DNA from: Amycolatopsis nalaikhensis
GTDB taxonomy: Bacteria > Actinomycetota > Actinomycetes > Mycobacteriales > Pseudonocardiaceae
Assembly (NCBI RefSeq): GCF_030264295.1
Contig: NZ_CP127173.1
Coordinates: 7,447,501 to 7,511,500, forward strand
Length of the DNA: 64,000 bases
Reading direction: 5' to 3'
Shown here: in pieces, positions 1 to 7,261 of the stretch
Numbering within the stretch: the first letter of the stretch is position 1
Layout: each line of letters starts with the position of its first letter
Translations under genes and position numbers: made by a program
The notes under the pieces: generated by a model
What the model was told of the DNA's origin: nothing
The model's input: only the letters and a program-made list of their open reading frames with translations
Database searches by the model: none

Positions 1-211
1 GGTGCTGGCCGTCGACCCGGTCGCGGGCGGCGGGAAGGTGACCGCGCAGGCGGCGGCACTCGGCTGGCCGGTCGTGGCCGCGGAAGACTGCGCGAACCCC
101 GGCGTGCTCGACGCCCGGTTGGAGTGGTGCCGCTCGCGCGCGGGCCGGGTGCCGGAGCCGCCGTCGCCGTCGCTGGCCGGGCTGGTCGACGAGCTGGCGG
201 GATCGCGGTGA
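1..211 (+). CDS. C-terminal fragment of an unidentified protein
   Basis: Only the last 69 or so codons are inside the window, ending at the TGA at 209-211; the start lies upstream. The stop overlaps the GTG of the next gene (GTGA), so it is very probably co-transcribed with the two glycosyltransferases that follow. The fragment reads as a soluble alpha/beta tail (around VLAVDPVAGGGKVTAQAAA) with no motif I can assign. A role in sugar-nucleotide supply or sugar transfer is suggested by context only. Confidence 0.55.
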   Translation, partial: VLAVDPVAGGGKVTAQAAALGWPVVAAEDCANPGVLDARLEWCRSRAGRVPEPPSPSLAGLVDELAGSR

Positions 212-1074
212 GGGCGCGCACGACCGTCGTCATCGCGACCCGCGACCGCGCCGCCGAGCTGGCCCGCACCCTGGCTCAACTGTCCACATTGGAACCACGG
301 CCGCCGGTCGTGGTGCTGGACAACGCGTCCGGCGACGACACGGCCGACGTCGCCGCGCGGTACCCCGGCGTGCGCGTGATCCGGCTGCCGCAGAACCTCG
401 GCGCGGCGGCCCGCACGCTCGGGGTGCTCGTCGCCGAAACGCCGTACGTCGCCTTCTCCGACGACGATTCGTGGTGGGCACCGGGCGCGCTGACCGAGGC
501 CGAGCGGATCTTCGACGAGCACCCGCGGACCGGCCTGCTGGCCGCCCGCACGCTCGTCGGCCCGGAGGCCCGCGACGACCCGGTGACGCCCGAGCTGGCG
601 CGGAGCCCGCTGGGCCGCCCGGACGGCGCGCCCGGCCCGCTCGTGCTGGGCTTCCTCGCCTGCTCCGCGATCGTCCGCCGCACGGCGTACCTGCAGGTGG
701 GCGGGTTCAGCCCGCTGCTGCACTTCGGCGCGGAGGAGCAGCTGCTCGCCTACGACCTGGCCGCGCGCGGCTGGGAAGTCTGCTACGTCGGGCGCCTGCG
801 GGCGCACCACCACCCGTCCCGGTCGCGGCCGCCGTCGTCGTGGCGTCGCCGCGCCGAGCTGCGGAACCGGCTGCTGATCGCGGTGCTGCGGCGCCCGCCG
901 CGCGTCTGCCGCCGCGAGGTGGCGCGGACTTTGGTGACGGCCCCGGGGGCGGTGCTCGGCGCGGTGGCGCGGCTGCCGCGGGCGCTCGGCTCCCGCCGCG
1001 TGCTGCCCGAGCACGTCGAAAACCAGGCACGGACACTGGAAAGGACCGCCGAATGGCGCGCATCTCGGTCGTGA
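208..1074 (+). CDS. Family 2 glycosyltransferase (first of tandem pair)
   Basis: A 288-residue GT-A fold glycosyltransferase, expected to move a sugar from a nucleotide donor to a cell-envelope or secondary-metabolite acceptor in the cytoplasm. The N-terminal TTVVIATRDR strand, the DNASGDD turn (about residues 38-44) and a metal-binding DDD (85-87, in AFSDDDSWW) are classic family-2 signatures. A GAEEQLLAYDLAARGW segment near residue 175 resembles the usual acceptor/catalytic ED motif region. There is no membrane segment. The GTG start at 208 overlaps the previous stop. The next gene begins 22 bp before this one ends, and the two products are clearly paralogous. Donor and acceptor cannot be read from sequence. 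Confidence 0.85.
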   Translation: MRARTTVVIATRDRAAELARTLAQLSTLEPRPPVVVLDNASGDDTADVAARYPGVRVIRLPQNLGAAARTLGVLVAETPYVAFSDDDSWWAPGALTEAERIFDEHPRTGLLAARTLVGPEARDDPVTPELARSPLGRPDGAPGPLVLGFLACSAIVRRTAYLQVGGFSPLLHFGAEEQLLAYDLAARGWEVCYVGRLRAHHHPSRSRPPSSWRRRAELRNRLLIAVLRRPPRVCRREVARTLVTAPGAVLGAVARLPRALGSRRVLPEHVENQARTLERTAEWRASRS

Positions 1075-1943
1075 TCATCACCTGCAACCGGCGTGAGCAG
1101 CTGCGGGAAACGCTGGCCCACATGACCTCGCTGCCGGAGTCACCGCCGATTTTCGTCGCGGACAACGCGTCCGGCGACGGCACGGCCGCGATGGTGGCCC
1201 GCGAGTTCCCGGGTGTCCGGCTGTTCCGGCTGGGCGAGAACCTCGGCGCGGTGGCGCGCAACATCGCCGTCGCCGAGGTGGCGACGCCGTACGTGGCGTT
1301 CTGCGACGACGACACGTGCTGGCAGCCGGGTGCGCTGACCCGCGCGGCCGACCTGCTGGACGAGCACCCGGGCCTCGGCTCGGTGACCGGCCGCTGCCTG
1401 GTCGAGCCCGGCTTGGCGGAGGACCCGATCACGCCGGAGCTGCGCGAGTCGCCGGTGCCGGGCCCGGACTGGCTGCCGGGACCGGCGCTGCTGGGGATCA
1501 TGGCCGGGCTGACGGCGGTGCGGGTGAGTGCGTTCCGCGAGGTCGGGGGGTTCTCCACCCGGATGTGGCTCGGCGGTGAGGAGGAGCTGTTCGCGCTGGA
1601 CCTCGCGGCGCGAGGGTGGTGGATGTGCTGGGCGGAGGACGTGGTGATCCACCACACGCCGTCGAAGCTGCGCGACCCGCGCCACCGCCGTCGCCTCGGC
1701 ATCCGCAACACACTGTGGACGCTCCTGCTGCGCCGCCCGTGGCCCGCGGTCTTCCGCCGCGGCCGCGAGGTTCTGCGTACCGCTCCATCCGACGGCGCGA
1801 CGGCGGCGGCGTTGCTCGACGTCGTGCGAGGCCTGCCGTGGGTGCTGGCGCGGCGCAAGGTGGTCCCGGCCCGGGTGGAGCACGGCTTGCGTCTGCTGGA
1901 GGAGCCCCAGCGGAACTCCGCGGCGCGCCGCTACGTGGGCTGA
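1053..1943 (+). CDS. Family 2 glycosyltransferase (second of tandem pair)
   Basis: A 296-residue GT-A glycosyltransferase starting at ATG 1053, inside the 3' end of the preceding gene. It shares the same ordered motifs as its neighbour: RISVVIITCNRR, DNASGDGTA, AFCDDDTCW with the DxD-type metal site, a VGGFS segment and GGEEELFALDLAARGW. The two proteins align end to end, so this is a tandem duplication followed by divergence, probably giving two successive sugar additions. Translation is likely coupled to the upstream gene through the 22-bp overlap. A palindromic repeat follows directly and probably terminates transcription from both sides. Substrate unknown. Confidence 0.85.
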   Translation: MARISVVIITCNRREQLRETLAHMTSLPESPPIFVADNASGDGTAAMVAREFPGVRLFRLGENLGAVARNIAVAEVATPYVAFCDDDTCWQPGALTRAADLLDEHPGLGSVTGRCLVEPGLAEDPITPELRESPVPGPDWLPGPALLGIMAGLTAVRVSAFREVGGFSTRMWLGGEEELFALDLAARGWWMCWAEDVVIHHTPSKLRDPRHRRRLGIRNTLWTLLLRRPWPAVFRRGREVLRTAPSDGATAAALLDVVRGLPWVLARRKVVPARVEHGLRLLEEPQRNSAARRYVG

Positions 1944-1951
1944 GCGCGCGT

Positions 1952-2000
1952 CTTGAATGAGTCATTCAGGACCTCCGAAGACCTGAATGACTCATTCAAG
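1952..2000. repeat. Palindromic intergenic repeat (TGAATGAGTCATTCA type)
   Basis: Two perfect 19-bp inverted arms (1952-1970 and 1982-2000) separated by 11 bp; each arm itself contains the near-palindrome TGAATGAGTCATTCA. It sits between two convergent genes, where the hairpin could act as a bidirectional terminator. Closely similar copies occur at 42861-42909 and 56265-56317, and a related tandem array at 12028-12195. Confidence 0.85.
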
Positions 2001-2012
2001 ACGGCGGAACCC

Positions 2013-3221
2013 TCAGCGGGCCTCGGCCGCGGCGGCCGGTTCCGGGACCAGCTTCCGGTACGCCCGCACCGTGTCGGCGGCCACCCGGTCCCACGAGTAC
2101 CGGGCCACCGCCCGGTCGTGCCCCGCCGTCCCGTACGCGTGCCGCAACGCCGGGTCGCCGAGCAGGCGGCGGACCCGGGACGCCAGTTCCGCCGGCTGGT
2201 GCGGCCGGACCAAGAGCCCCGTCACGCCGTCGACCACCGTGTCCGTCAGGCCGCCGACCGCGGCCGCCACCACCGGGACTCCGCAGGCCATCGCCTCGAG
2301 CGGCACGATCCCGAACGGCTCGTACCACGGCGTGCACACCACCACGTCCGCCGAGCGCAGCAGCGCCGGCAAGTCCTCACGGGACACCTGCCCCGGCCAG
2401 CGCACGCGCTCGCCCACCCCCAGCCGGTCCGCCAGCTCACGCAGCCGCCGCGCCTCGGGGTCCTGGGACAGCCTGCCCCGCTCGGGGCCGCCCGCGATCA
2501 CCAGCTCCGTGTCCGGCAGCTGGGCCAGCGCCGTGATCGCGATGTCGAAGCCCTTGCGGGGCACCAGCCGTCCCACCGCGACCAGGCGGTGGGCTTCCCG
2601 GCGGGGGGCGACCGGCCCGTCGGGGGTGAAGCGCCGCAGGTCCACGCCACACGGCACGATCGAGATCCGCGACCGCGGCACGCCCATCCGGGACAGCTCG
2701 AAAACCTCGTCCGAACAGGTCGCGACCACGCGCCCGGCTTGGCGCCCGATGATCCGCTCGAGCCGGTTCCGGTCGGCCGGGCTGGTGTCCTGGTCACCCT
2801 GGTAGCGCTTCTTGACGACGCCCAGCGCGTGGAACGTCTGCGCCACCGGCGTCCCCGTCGCGCTCGCCGCCAGCGCGGTCGCGAGCCCGGACATCCAGAA
2901 GTGCGCGTGCGCCAGGTCCGGCCTCTCGGTGGCCCACCGGTCGCGCAGGAAGCTGCCGAACTCGCCCATGTACGGCAGCAGGTGGTCCTTCGGCTCCTTC
3001 AGCGGCGGCCCGGCGGGCACGTGCACGACGCGGTACCCCTGCGGCGCGCGCACCTCGGCCGGCGTCGTCCGGTCTTCCCGGCGCGTGTAGACGGTGACGT
3101 CGTGCCCGGACCGGGTCAGGGCGGCCGACAGCTCCGCGACGTGCACGTTCTGGCCACCCGCATCGGCCTCGCCCAAGGCGGCGAGGGGGTTGGCGTGCTC
3201 GGACACCATCGCGATCTTCAT
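2013..3221 (-). CDS. GT4 family glycosyltransferase (MshA-like)
   Basis: A 402-residue GT-B retaining glycosyltransferase. The N-terminal domain opens with MKIAMVSEHANP and the GGQNVHV loop seen in sucrose-synthase/MshA-type enzymes. The C-terminal donor domain has VPCGVDLRRF, then the E-x7-E motif EPFGIVPLE at residues 301-309, followed by AMACGVPVV. No signal peptide or membrane segment is visible. It lies 22 bp downstream of a second glycosyltransferase on the same strand, so the two probably form one transcript. Because the strongest family neighbours are D-inositol-phosphate and sucrose-type transferases but the context here is envelope sugar transfer, I assign the family and not a substrate. 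Confidence 0.85.
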   Translation of the reverse strand: MKIAMVSEHANPLAALGEADAGGQNVHVAELSAALTRSGHDVTVYTRREDRTTPAEVRAPQGYRVVHVPAGPPLKEPKDHLLPYMGEFGSFLRDRWATERPDLAHAHFWMSGLATALAASATGTPVAQTFHALGVVKKRYQGDQDTSPADRNRLERIIGRQAGRVVATCSDEVFELSRMGVPRSRISIVPCGVDLRRFTPDGPVAPRREAHRLVAVGRLVPRKGFDIAITALAQLPDTELVIAGGPERGRLSQDPEARRLRELADRLGVGERVRWPGQVSREDLPALLRSADVVVCTPWYEPFGIVPLEAMACGVPVVAAAVGGLTDTVVDGVTGLLVRPHQPAELASRVRRLLGDPALRHAYGTAGHDRAVARYSWDRVAADTVRAYRKLVPEPAAAAEAR

Positions 3222-3243
3222 CGGTGGGGGTTCCCTTCGGGGT

Positions 3244-4173
3244 TCAGCGGACCGTCTCGGCGAGGAGGTGGTCCCAAGTGGAGAGGAAGGCGGCCAGCCC
3301 GTGGTTCTTCAGGGCGTGTTCGCGGGCGTTCTTGCCGGCGAGGGCGGCGAAGTCGGGTTCGTTCACCAGCTCGCGGAACCCCTCGGCCAGCACCGAGACG
3401 TCGGTGGACAGCACGCCCGCGTCGGGCGGCACCGCCTCGACCGCCTCGGTCGCCGCGAAGACGACCACCGGCATCGCCAGGTGCATCGCCTCCAGCAGGG
3501 ACAGCCCCAGCGACGTCCACCGGGCGGTGTGCAGGTAGACGCGGCGGCGGGCGATCTCGTCGTGCAGCGCGGGCGCGGGGACGTCGCCCCGGCCGCCGAC
3601 CTCTTCGGTGCCGATGCCGAACAGGTCGACCGGGGCCGCCTCGGCGAGCGTCTCCAGCAGGTCGGCGCCGGTGACGCGGCGTCGTCGCACCGGCTCGTTG
3701 ATCATCGACACGCCGGCGGCCAGCTCGCCGGTATAGCGCGGGCCGGGGTCGGGGATACCGTGCGGCACGACGGTCGTGGGTGCCCGGCCGCAGTCCCACA
3801 TGGCCTCGTTGAAGTGGGTCACGTGCGCGACGGTGATGTCCGGCCGCCCGGCCAGCGGGTGCTCGCTCGACGCGGCGTACGGCCGCGGCGCGTTGTGTTC
3901 CACGTAGACGGACGGCACCCCCAGGTGCGCCACGAGGTCCAGCTCCTCCGGGCGTTGCAGGACGACGACGTCGGGCTCGGCCTCGGCCAGCCGGTCCAGG
4001 GGAACCTCGGTCACCGAAGGCCAGTCCCGGCCCGCTTTGCCGAGGCCCCACGGCGCGCCGCCGGGGGAGACGGGGACGAGGTAGTGGTGCCGTCCGCGGA
4101 CGAACGCGTCGGTCCACGAGCCGTGGACGTGCCAGAGCAGTACTCTCAGGCGCCGGAAGCCGGGATCGGTCAT
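3244..4173 (-). CDS. Glycosyltransferase, GT-B fold
   Basis: A 309-residue protein starting at ATG 4173. The C-terminal half reads like a GT4 donor domain (RRRVYLHTARWTSLGLSLLE, then AMHLAMPVVVF), and a VVPHGIPDPG segment corresponds to the inter-domain hinge. The first glutamate of the usual E-x7-E motif is replaced (TSLGLSLLE), so the nucleotide-sugar contact may differ or the enzyme may be weakened. It is about 60-90 residues shorter than typical GT4 enzymes, with a reduced acceptor domain. It is first in a two-gene unit with the MshA-like transferase 22 bp downstream. The divergent neighbour is the phosphate-transport pair. Confidence 0.75.
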   Translation of the reverse strand: MTDPGFRRLRVLLWHVHGSWTDAFVRGRHHYLVPVSPGGAPWGLGKAGRDWPSVTEVPLDRLAEAEPDVVVLQRPEELDLVAHLGVPSVYVEHNAPRPYAASSEHPLAGRPDITVAHVTHFNEAMWDCGRAPTTVVPHGIPDPGPRYTGELAAGVSMINEPVRRRRVTGADLLETLAEAAPVDLFGIGTEEVGGRGDVPAPALHDEIARRRVYLHTARWTSLGLSLLEAMHLAMPVVVFAATEAVEAVPPDAGVLSTDVSVLAEGFRELVNEPDFAALAGKNAREHALKNHGLAAFLSTWDHLLAETVR

Positions 4174-4200
4174 GACCCCCTGGTTTCCCGGAGAACACCC

Positions 4201-4226
4201 GTTAAACGTGCCCCCGCGCGGGGTAC
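4201..4226 (+). promoter_or_regulatory. Sigma-B/F-type promoter for DUF47-pit
   Basis: GTTA at 4201-4204, 16-bp spacer, GGGTAC at 4221-4226. This matches the actinobacterial general-stress sigma consensus (GNNT/GTTT - 14-17 bp - GGGTA). The gene start is 42 bp downstream with a Shine-Dalgarno AGGAAGGG at about 4251-4258, so this transcript would have a leader, unlike most others of the set. Confidence 0.7.
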
Positions 4227-4268
4227 TCGGCTCGCGGCGGTTGTGCGCCGAGGAAGGGACGGCCTTTC

Positions 4269-4884
4269 ATGCGGTTCACCCCACGGGGTACCCGGTTCTT
4301 CGACCTGCTCACCGACGCGGGGAGAAACCTGGTGACGGCGACGGCGTTGCTGCGTGAGCTCGTGGCCGCCGAGCCCGCCGAGCGCGAGCAGTTCGCGAAG
4401 CGCCTGCACGAGGTCGAACACCAGGGCGACGAGCTGACGCACACGATCATGGTCGAGCTGAACAGCTCGTTCGTGACGCCGTTCGACCGCGAGGACATCC
4501 AGGCGCTCGCGGGCAAGCTCGACGACGTGCTCGACTTCATGGACACGGCGGCCGACCTGGCCGTGCTGTACCGCATCGAGGCGTTCCCGCCGGGCACGGA
4601 CGTGCTGGTCCGGGTGCTGTGCCGCGCCGCGGAGCTGACCGCGTCGTCGATGCCGGGCCTGGCGAAGGTGGGCGAAGCTCGAGCCGTACTGGATCGAGGT
4701 CAACGAGCTGGAGAACGAGGCCGACCGGATCTACCGGCGGATCCTGGCCCACCTGTTCGAGCCCGGCGGCGACGCGCTGGAGGTGCTCAAGACCAAGGAG
4801 GTCGTCGAGCAGTTCGAGCTGGCCGCGGACGCGTTCGAGCACGTGGCCGACGTGGTGCAGACCATCGCGGTCAAGGAGTCCTGA
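4269..4884 (+). CDS. DUF47 (PhoU-like) Pit accessory protein, frameshifted
   Basis: An all-helical PhoU-like protein of the DUF47 family, which pairs with Pit phosphate carriers and is thought to tune their activity. The first part (MRFTPRGTRFFDLLTDAG to SSMPGLAKV) is in one frame. The conserved remainder (KLEPYWIEVNELENEADRIY to VVQTIAVKES) is in another. The switch lies at about 4668-4675, in GTGGGCG, where one extra G would explain it. Removing one base gives about 204 residues, the normal family length, with the TGA at 4882-4884 abutting the GTG of pit. I read it as one real gene carrying either a sequencing indel or a genuine frameshift. Confidence 0.8.
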
Positions 4885-5880
4885 GTGACGGGCACGGCCG
4901 CCCTGGTCGTCGTGGTCGCCCTGACGCTCTTCTTCGACTACACCAACGGCTTCCACGACGCGGCGAACGCGATCGCGAGCGCGGTGTCGACGAGGGCGCT
5001 GACGCTGCGCGCGGCCCTGCTGCTGGCGGCGGTGATGAACCTGGCGGGCGCGCTGCTGTCCACCGGGATCGCCGCGACGGTGGCCAAGGGCATCATCGAC
5101 GTCCCGGTCGGCCCCGACGCGCTGACGGTGGTGTTCGCCGCGCTGGCCGGCGCGATCACCTGGAACCTCGTGACCTGGTACTTCGGGCTGCCGTCGTCGT
5201 CATCGCACTCGCTGATCGGCGGGATGGTCGGCGCGGCGCTGGCCGCGGCGAGCACGGTCCACTGGGCCGGGATCGCGGAGAAGGTGCTGATCCCGATGGT
5301 GGCGTCGCCGCTGCTGGGGCTGCTGCTCGGGTACGTCGCGATGGTGGCCGCGCTGTGGCTGCTGCGGCGGGCGAACCCGCACCGCAGCGGCCGGGTGTTC
5401 CGCCGGTTCCAGATCGTGTCGGCCTCGGCGCTCGCGCTCGGCCACGGCCTGCAGGACGCCCAGAAAGGCATGGGCGTGATCGTGCTGGCCCTGGTGGCGG
5501 CGGGCGAGCAGTCGACGTTCGCGGTGCCCCTGTGGGTGACGTTCGCCTGCGCGATCGCGTTGTCGCTGGGCACTTACTCGGGCGGGCTCCGGATCATGCG
5601 GACGCTGGGCAGGCGGGTGTTCCCGCTGGACCCGCCGCACGGGTTCGTGGCCGAGTCGGTGGCGTCGTCGGTGCTGTACGTGACGGCGTTCGCGGTGAAG
5701 GCCCCGATCTCGACGACGCACGTGATCACGGCGGCGATCATGGGCGTGGGAGCGACCCGGCGGCTGTCGGCGGTGCGCTGGGGCATCGCGCGGGACATCG
5801 TGCTGGGCTGGGTCCTGACGTTCCCGGCGGCGGCCGCGGTGGCGGCGGCGGTGTACCTGGTGGCCGACGCGCTCACCTGA
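4885..5880 (+). CDS. pit: Low-affinity inorganic phosphate transporter, Pit family
   Basis: A 331-residue, roughly ten-helix integral membrane protein that imports phosphate (usually as a metal-phosphate complex) with protons. The duplicated family signature is present: FDYTNGFHDAANAIA near the N-terminus with GLPSSSSHSLIGG around residue 105, and GHGLQDAQKGMG with KAPISTTHVITAA in the second half. The start is the GTG directly after the DUF47 stop (TGAGTG), so the two are translationally coupled. The operon begins with a general-stress type promoter at 4201, linking phosphate or metal-phosphate uptake to stress. Confidence 0.92.
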   Translation: MTGTAALVVVVALTLFFDYTNGFHDAANAIASAVSTRALTLRAALLLAAVMNLAGALLSTGIAATVAKGIIDVPVGPDALTVVFAALAGAITWNLVTWYFGLPSSSSHSLIGGMVGAALAAASTVHWAGIAEKVLIPMVASPLLGLLLGYVAMVAALWLLRRANPHRSGRVFRRFQIVSASALALGHGLQDAQKGMGVIVLALVAAGEQSTFAVPLWVTFACAIALSLGTYSGGLRIMRTLGRRVFPLDPPHGFVAESVASSVLYVTAFAVKAPISTTHVITAAIMGVGATRRLSAVRWGIARDIVLGWVLTFPAAAAVAAAVYLVADALT

Positions 5881-5888
5881 CGCCCGGT

Positions 5889-5971
5889 GGGCTGAAGGGG
5901 ACGTTCATCGCATCTGACGCGGTGAAGGGGCCTTTCCTCGCATCTGATGAGAGCAAAGTCCCCTTCAGCCC
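5889..5971. repeat. 83-bp palindromic intergenic element
   Basis: Perfect 14-bp inverted termini (GGGCTGAAGGGGAC at 5889-5902 and its complement at 5958-5971) enclose two imperfect copies of a CATCGCATCTGA / CCTCGCATCTGA block. It lies just after pit and before the dehydrogenase gene. It can fold into a long hairpin that would separate the two transcripts. The sequence differs from the TGAATGAGTCATTCA repeats elsewhere. Confidence 0.7.
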
Positions 5972-6055
5972 GCGCGCGCCCCGCGTTTGCCTCTTCCGCC
6001 TGCGGGAAACCGGAGGGCCGAGACCCCCGAGACCCGCACGCGGAAAGGGACAGCC

Positions 6056-7240
6056 ATGAAGGCAGTGACCTGGCACGGCAAACGCGACGTCCGCGTCGAA
6101 GAGGTGCCGGACCCGAAGATCGAGGAGGGCACCGACGCGGTCATCCGCGTCACCTCCACCGGGATCTGCGGCTCCGACCTGCACCTCTACGAAGTCCTCG
6201 GCGCGTTCATGACCGAAGGCGACATCCTCGGCCACGAACCCATGGGCGTGGTCGAGGAGGTCGGCTCCGAGGTCAAGAACCTCAAGCCGGGCGACCGGGT
6301 CGTGGTCCCCTTCAACATCTCCTGCGGCCACTGCTGGATGTGCGAACGCGGCCTGCAGTCGCAGTGCGAGACCACCCAGGTCACCGAGCAGGGCAAGGGC
6401 GCCGCGCTACTCGGCTACACCAAGCTCTACGGCCAGGTCCCCGGCGGGCAGGCCGAGTACCTGCGCGTCCCGCAGGCCCAGTACGGCCCGATCAAGGTCC
6501 CGGACGGCCCGCCGGACGAGCGGTTCGTCTACCTCTCCGACGTCGTGCCCACCGCGTGGCAGGCCGTCGAGTACGCCCACGTGCCGAAGGACGGCACCGT
6601 CGTCGTCTTCGGGCTCGGGCCGATCGGGCAGATGTGCTGCCGGATCGCCCGGCACCGCGGCGCGGCGCAGGTCATCGGCATCGACCTCGTGCCGGAGCGG
6701 CTCGCCCGCGCCCGCGAGCACGGGGCCGTCGCCCTCGACACGCGGGACCACAAGGACATCGCCGACTCCGTGCGGCAGCTGACCGACGGGCGCGGGGCCG
6801 ACTCCGTCATCGACGCCGTCGGCATGGAAGCCCACGGTGCCCCCGTCGGGCGGCTGGCGCACAACCTCGTCGCCATGCTGCCGCAGGCCATCGGCGCGAA
6901 GATCACCGAGAAGGCGGGCATCGACCGGCTCAGCGTGCTCTACGCCGCGATCGACGCCGTCCGCCGCGGCGGCACCATCTCGCTCTCCGGCGTCTACGGC
7001 GGGATGGTCGACCCGATGCCGATGATGGAGCTGTTCGACAAGCAGATCCAGCTGCGGATGGGCCAGGCCAACGTCCGGCACTGGATCGACGAGATCATGC
7101 CGGTGCTCACCGGCGACGGCGACCCGCTCGGCGTCGAGGGCTTCGCCACGCACAAGCTGCCGCTGGAGGACGCGCCGCGCGCGTACGAGATCTTCCAGAA
7201 GAAGCTCGACGGCGCCCAGAAGATCCTGCTGCAGCCGTAA
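6056..7240 (+). CDS. Zinc-dependent alcohol/formaldehyde dehydrogenase family protein
   Basis: A 394-residue medium-chain dehydrogenase/reductase, predicted to oxidise an alcohol or hydroxymethyl substrate with NAD. Catalytic zinc ligands are visible as C38 (GICGSD) and H60/E61 (GHE). The structural zinc loop has C90, C93, C96 and C104. The Rossmann motif is GLGPIGQM around residue 184. The length and an insert before the nucleotide domain resemble glutathione-independent formaldehyde-dehydrogenase-like proteins more than simple alcohol dehydrogenases. The ATG at 6056 follows a GGAAAGGGA ribosome site. A CocE-type hydrolase starts 21 bp downstream, probably co-transcribed. Substrate unknown. 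Confidence 0.88.
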   Translation: MKAVTWHGKRDVRVEEVPDPKIEEGTDAVIRVTSTGICGSDLHLYEVLGAFMTEGDILGHEPMGVVEEVGSEVKNLKPGDRVVVPFNISCGHCWMCERGLQSQCETTQVTEQGKGAALLGYTKLYGQVPGGQAEYLRVPQAQYGPIKVPDGPPDERFVYLSDVVPTAWQAVEYAHVPKDGTVVVFGLGPIGQMCCRIARHRGAAQVIGIDLVPERLARAREHGAVALDTRDHKDIADSVRQLTDGRGADSVIDAVGMEAHGAPVGRLAHNLVAMLPQAIGAKITEKAGIDRLSVLYAAIDAVRRGGTISLSGVYGGMVDPMPMMELFDKQIQLRMGQANVRHWIDEIMPVLTGDGDPLGVEGFATHKLPLEDAPRAYEIFQKKLDGAQKILLQP

Positions 7241-7261
7241 TCCTTGGGAGGGAACTGACTC

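Noticed and set aside
1953..3674. Long open frame on the plus strand opposite the MshA-like transferase
   Set aside because: Arg/Pro/His-rich translation without family features; a third-position GC shadow of the real gene. The same applies to other long frames such as 5947-8097 plus, 9123-11786 minus, 26399 region and 40110-42680 minus.
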